This document shows, piece by piece, positions 61,083 through 64,000 of a DNA stretch of 64,000 bases. The stretch is taken from contig JAILWY010000013.1 in assembly GCA_022113835.1 (NCBI GenBank), positions 14,432,001 to 14,496,000 of the forward strand, read 5' to 3'. The DNA is from Atopsyche davidsoni (taxonomy: Eukaryota > Arthropoda > Insecta > Trichoptera > Hydrobiosidae). A program made the position numbers and the translations under genes. Each line of letters begins with the position of its first letter. Position 1 is the stretch's first letter. Below the pieces are notes generated by a model. It was given only the letters and a program-made list of their open reading frames with translations. It was not told where the DNA came from and made no database searches.

Positions 61083-61642
61083 GGGTGTCCAAAAAGAGTA
61101 TCGGGTGAATGTGAATAGTGACCGTTATTGCGATATGTTGCGAAAATTTTTGGGCCCAGAGTTGCAGGAGTTTCAAGGTTTCAACTCAAAAACGTGGTTC
61201 CAACAAGACGGGCCACTTGCCATACATCCAATCAATCAATTGAAGCTGTTAACGAATTATTCTCTGATACGGTCATTTCACGTAGAGGTAACATCAACTG
61301 GCCTCCCAGAAGCCCCGGCTTTAGCCCTCTTGACTATTTCGTATGGGGATACCTTGAAAGTAGGGTTTATAAGAATAATCCAACAAACCTAACGGAATTA
61401 AAGCAAAACATCAGGTCAGAAATGGCAGCAATATCGAAGGTTATGTGTCAGCGTGTTACCTGCAATCTGTTCCAGATTAGAAGAGTGCCAGCAGCGCGTA
61501 ACGGTCACCATTTGGATAACATCATCTTTTTTAAATAAATTAACATTTTGTGTTCTTACAATCAATAGTTAAAAAAATACTTGATTACGAGTAGTTTTTG
61601 TTTTACTGAACTAACAAATACCGGATGCTCTCTTTGGACATC
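61083..61642 (+). mobile_element. Internally deleted mariner relative (DD41D spacing)
   Basis: The left end GGGTGTCCAAAAAGAGTATC follows a TA at 61081-61082. The complement of the right end reads GATGTCCAAAGAGAGCATCC, an imperfect inverted repeat. Only the C-terminal part of the transposase lies between them, so most of the gene has been deleted. Rosa-like insect elements use DD41D spacing; the assignment rests on my count of residues in this broken copy. Confidence 0.75.
61105..61538 (+). pseudogene. DD41D-type mariner transposase C-terminal relic
   Basis: The first frame ends ...SKTWFQQDG, with the second catalytic Asp. After a one-base loss the next frame continues ATCHTSNQSIEAVNELFSDT, RRGNINWPPRSPGFSPLDYF and VWGYLESRVYKNNP. 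In the family the motif is SPDLSP; here the Asp is Gly, although the following Asp in PLDYF is kept. Counting from QQD to PLD gives 41 residues between acidic residues. The N-terminal DNA-binding half and the first Asp are absent. The copy is dead. Confidence 0.8.
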
Positions 61643-61694
61643 TTGAATATTCAATTAAATATGTCGTATGTCTTTGTGCATACCCTTAGCGTGT

Positions 61695-61935
61695 GTTAAG
61701 AATCGGTAGTGGAGTAGTAGACTTCGAATTATTGTGGAGGGATGTGCTCTGGAAGTAACTTGTTTTGTAAGGAGTATCAGATCTAAACGCTAGAGTTTTG
61801 TAAGTAAAATATTATATAATACTGCTATGGCGAGCAGCAATACGCAGACTTTCAATATAAAACTGCGGTGTAGAAAGACCAAGGGACCCACTACACACGA
61901 ACACTGGCTCAGCATGTTTGGACACACTGTACTTC
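61695..61935 (+). repeat. Family C repeat, left arm of inverted pair
   Basis: Contains GAATTATTGTGGAGGGATGT, AGTATCAGATCTAAACGCT, GAGCAGCAATACGCAGACTT and AAAACTGCGGTGTAGAAAGA. It extends the family further 5' than other copies and is complementary to 62865-63045. Confidence 0.7.
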
Positions 61936-61989
61936 ATCATCGTGTTAAGGAAATAAAACATAGCTGCGTATTTAGATATTACTTCCATC

Positions 61990-62310
61990 TGGTGTTATTA
62001 ATTCGCAGAAACAGCAGTGCGGGGGGGATGAAGCGCAATCCCTGGCATTTCGCGAGACGTGGCCTCCCCGCGCCCTGCGCCCCCACCCCCGCTCATTATT
62101 CCGGGCGCGTGCGGATCTAACAGCCTCCCCAACCCCCTCCCCAACCCCCTAACCTAACCACCCCCGCGTACCGCTGCAAGCAAAAATGTCGCGAATTATA
62201 ATTCCTCCCGACCGGCCGCTCTCTCCGCGGACCTCCCCGGCGCAATCAATCAGACAGGCCCGGCCAATCCTGCCAATCAATTCACGACTCTGGCCGTATT
62301 TACCCAAGAG
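61990..62310. other. GC-rich island with C-rich run
   Basis: Contains GCCTCCCCGCGCCCTGCGCC and a run of CCCC blocks at 62108-62165 (CCAACCCCCTCCCCAACCCC), which gives quadruplex potential on the minus strand. It lies between the two inverted family C copies. Confidence 0.5.
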
Positions 62311-62469
62311 GCTGTTTTTCTTTCTTTGATTATTGAATGCTGTCTTTATTGAATTTTTAATATATGTATTCACTCACTTAAACAACAAAATACTTGGATG
62401 TCAATGTAAAAAAAAAAAAAAAGCTTTAACTACTCTAATCATTCATTGTTTTTTAAGCAACCATTTTTA

Positions 62470-62677
62470 TTACTAATATGATTAGGCACATTAGTTCATA
62501 CATAGAATGTGATTTAAAGAAACTCTCAGAAAAATATCATCGTGGTTTGTGTTCAAATCCCACACAAATCTTCTATGTATGAACTAATGTGCCTAATCAT
62601 ATTAGTAATAATATAATAAACCCGTAATGGGTAATAAATACGCATCTGATTGACGTCCAATCCAAAAAATAGACATA
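62470..62677. mobile_element. tRNA-headed family, foldback (inverted) copy
   Basis: The 12-bp direct repeat CAACCATTTTTA lies at 62458-62469 and 62678-62689. ACTAATATGATTAGGCACAT to TTCATACATAGAATGTG on the left is mirrored by CTTCTATGTATGAACTAATG and GCCTAATCATATTAGTAATA on the right. The turn carries GTGTTCAAATCCCACACAAA, the tRNA T arm on the plus strand. The tail module AACCCGTAATGGGTAATAAA to AATCCAAAAAATAGACATA ends the element. Confidence 0.9.
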
Positions 62678-62763
62678 CAACCATTTTTACACAAAATAAA
62701 ATTAAAAACAAATATGTTTTCTCTTAAACTGTTTTGAAAGGTTTCAAAACTTATTACATCATA

Positions 62764-63045
62764 TCGTTAAGCTTTATTTTTCCTCGTCAAGTGCCTCTCC
62801 GCAAGGGAGGTTGGCGACCATTACTGAGCATATACTCATGCTGAACCAGTTTTAATGGTTTTTTAAGGGGAAAATAGTGTTTTTCTACACTGCAGTTTTT
62901 TATTGGAAGGAAAATTCTGCGTATCATATCTACAAAGCGTTTAGATCTGATACTTCTTCTGTAAGCTGCAGAAACAATACCACCTCGTCAAGGTACATCC
63001 AGAGTACATCCCTCCATAATCATTCAAAGTCCACTTCTCCATGGC
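62764..63045 (-). repeat. Family C repeat, right arm of inverted pair
   Basis: Complement of the 61.7-61.9 kb copy and extends to the hAT-like end. On the plus strand CCGCAAGGGAGGTTGGCGAC, CTGAGCATATACTCATGCTG, AAGGGGAAAATAGTG, AGCGTTTAGATCTGATACTT and ACATCCCTCCATAATCATTC are seen. Together the two copies form an inverted repeat with a spacer of about 0.9 kb. Confidence 0.7.
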
Positions 63046-63359
63046 CGATTTTTTACACATGCTCAGGGTACAGAATGGCAGACATGCACAAGCAACAAAA
63101 AAGGAATAGTTGGGAGGTTAAGCTGTATAAGCCTATATAAAGTGAACAAAAATCTTACTAATTTCGCTAGTACAAAATAATGAATGATTCATGGCTCGAC
63201 GTCACAAAAAAAGTAAAAATCATCATGTAAATCGTCGCTTTCAAAACGACTGTATTCAGTGTCTACGACTAATTTTAAATGGTAATTATTGTGAAACTAC
63301 AAGTTTACTTCAATAAGAGCGCAGTAGTTTACTGAGACAAATATGAATTAGTGTTATTC

Positions 63360-63640
63360 CTGGTCGGGGCCGTTCGCGGCGACCGTTGTCTGTAATTACA
63401 TTTCACTTGTGAGGGCGCGCTGCTCCCTCGACTTCTGGAGCAAGTTTGTTTTCAGTTCCGGCAGAGAGTGCACAGCCCAATTATTTCGCCTGAGAAATAA
63501 CTTGGGAGGATTCTTGAGAATTTTTTTGAATTTTCCTGTTAACACTCGAGTCCCGCAATTCCCGAGAAAAGTAAAGGTTTTACAGCTTTCCGGTCAGGAG
63601 AACTTTCTGAAAATTCTCCAAATGGAAAACGCATGTTTAC
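63360..63640. other. GC-rich island
   Basis: Contains GGTCGGGGCCGTTCGCGGCG and GAGGGCGCGCTGCTCCCTCG. A 148-codon frame starting here (63409-63855) becomes AT-rich and low-complexity, and I treat it as chance. Confidence 0.35.
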
Positions 63641-64000
63641 TTTTTTTTTCTATGATAACTTTGCGCTTCTTTTTATTCCGCGTTTTTTTCAGCTTCAATT
63701 CAGAGCATAGTCAAAATAATAAATTTAATATTGACGCATTACATAATCCGTGTAAGTTTTTACTCCCTCCCGCTTGTGCGAGATCATATTTCTATTTCAA
63801 AGCACGAAAAACCAAACTCCGAACTTCAGAAGAAAACCATTTTATCACACAATGAAGGAAATCTCCGAATAGATTTCTATTCGTTTCTCGTTTTGGATTT
63901 CAAAGAGTTTTTCTCAAAGTTTTCACATAAACTGCAAAAGCGATCAATCGCACGAAAGAAGAAAGCCAAAAATTTTGTTTGAAATTCACAAAACTGCATT

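Noticed and set aside
63409..63855. 148-codon plus-strand frame
   Set aside because: The first part is a GC island and the rest is Phe/Asn-rich AT sequence; no motif and no splice signals that would define an exon.

Overview
The window looks like gene-free, AT-rich nuclear DNA of an arthropod, most probably an insect. Reasons: long poly(A/T) and (TA)n tracts, no open frame resembling a cellular gene, and a mixed set of decayed Tc1/mariner, piggyBac-like, hAT, Helitron and tRNA-headed short elements. I cannot name the order or species. There is no rRNA, no CRISPR array, no operon and no functional tRNA that I would defend. It reads like an intergenic desert or a very large intron.

Layout. 1-3 kb: a Tc1-like transposase relic and an internally deleted mariner. 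5.9 kb: a first tRNA-headed short element. 9.7-14.4 kb: two small piggyBac-like elements in opposite orientations, bounded by TTAA. 15.5-18.4 kb: a possible Penelope-type end, a Helitron, a short retroelement-like unit, a (TA)n tract and a second tRNA-headed element. 22-24.5 kb: a possible exon, then a large inverted repeat enclosing a GC-rich island. 28.9-35.2 kb: a third tRNA-headed element, a second Helitron and an 8-bp-duplicated hAT with a mariner fragment nested in it. 36.8-37.3 kb: a four-unit tandem array. 41-45 kb: a possible spliced exon and another tRNA-headed copy. 50.6-51.8 kb: a full-length mariner with both ends but a broken transposase. 54.3-57.6 kb: a foldback tRNA-headed copy, a 1.6-kb hAT with a tandemly duplicated left end and a nested foldback tRNA-headed element, and a palindromic unit. 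60.2-63 kb: (TA)n, a DD41D-spaced mariner relic, and an inverted pair of an unnamed repeat around another foldback element.

The most distinctive signal is the tRNA-headed family. Seven copies are visible and six have direct repeats of about 10-14 bp at their edges, as expected for retrotransposed SINEs. Several copies are inverted dimers in which tRNA-like and body segments face each other, so transcripts could fold into long hairpins.

Between the mobile elements lie more than thirty GC-rich islands of roughly 100-400 bp in strongly AT-rich DNA. They carry no convincing coding potential and are candidates for regulatory elements; that is inference from composition only. Four possible exons with good splice signals are listed at low confidence. 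AT-rich stretches not listed separately contain nothing I can recognise.
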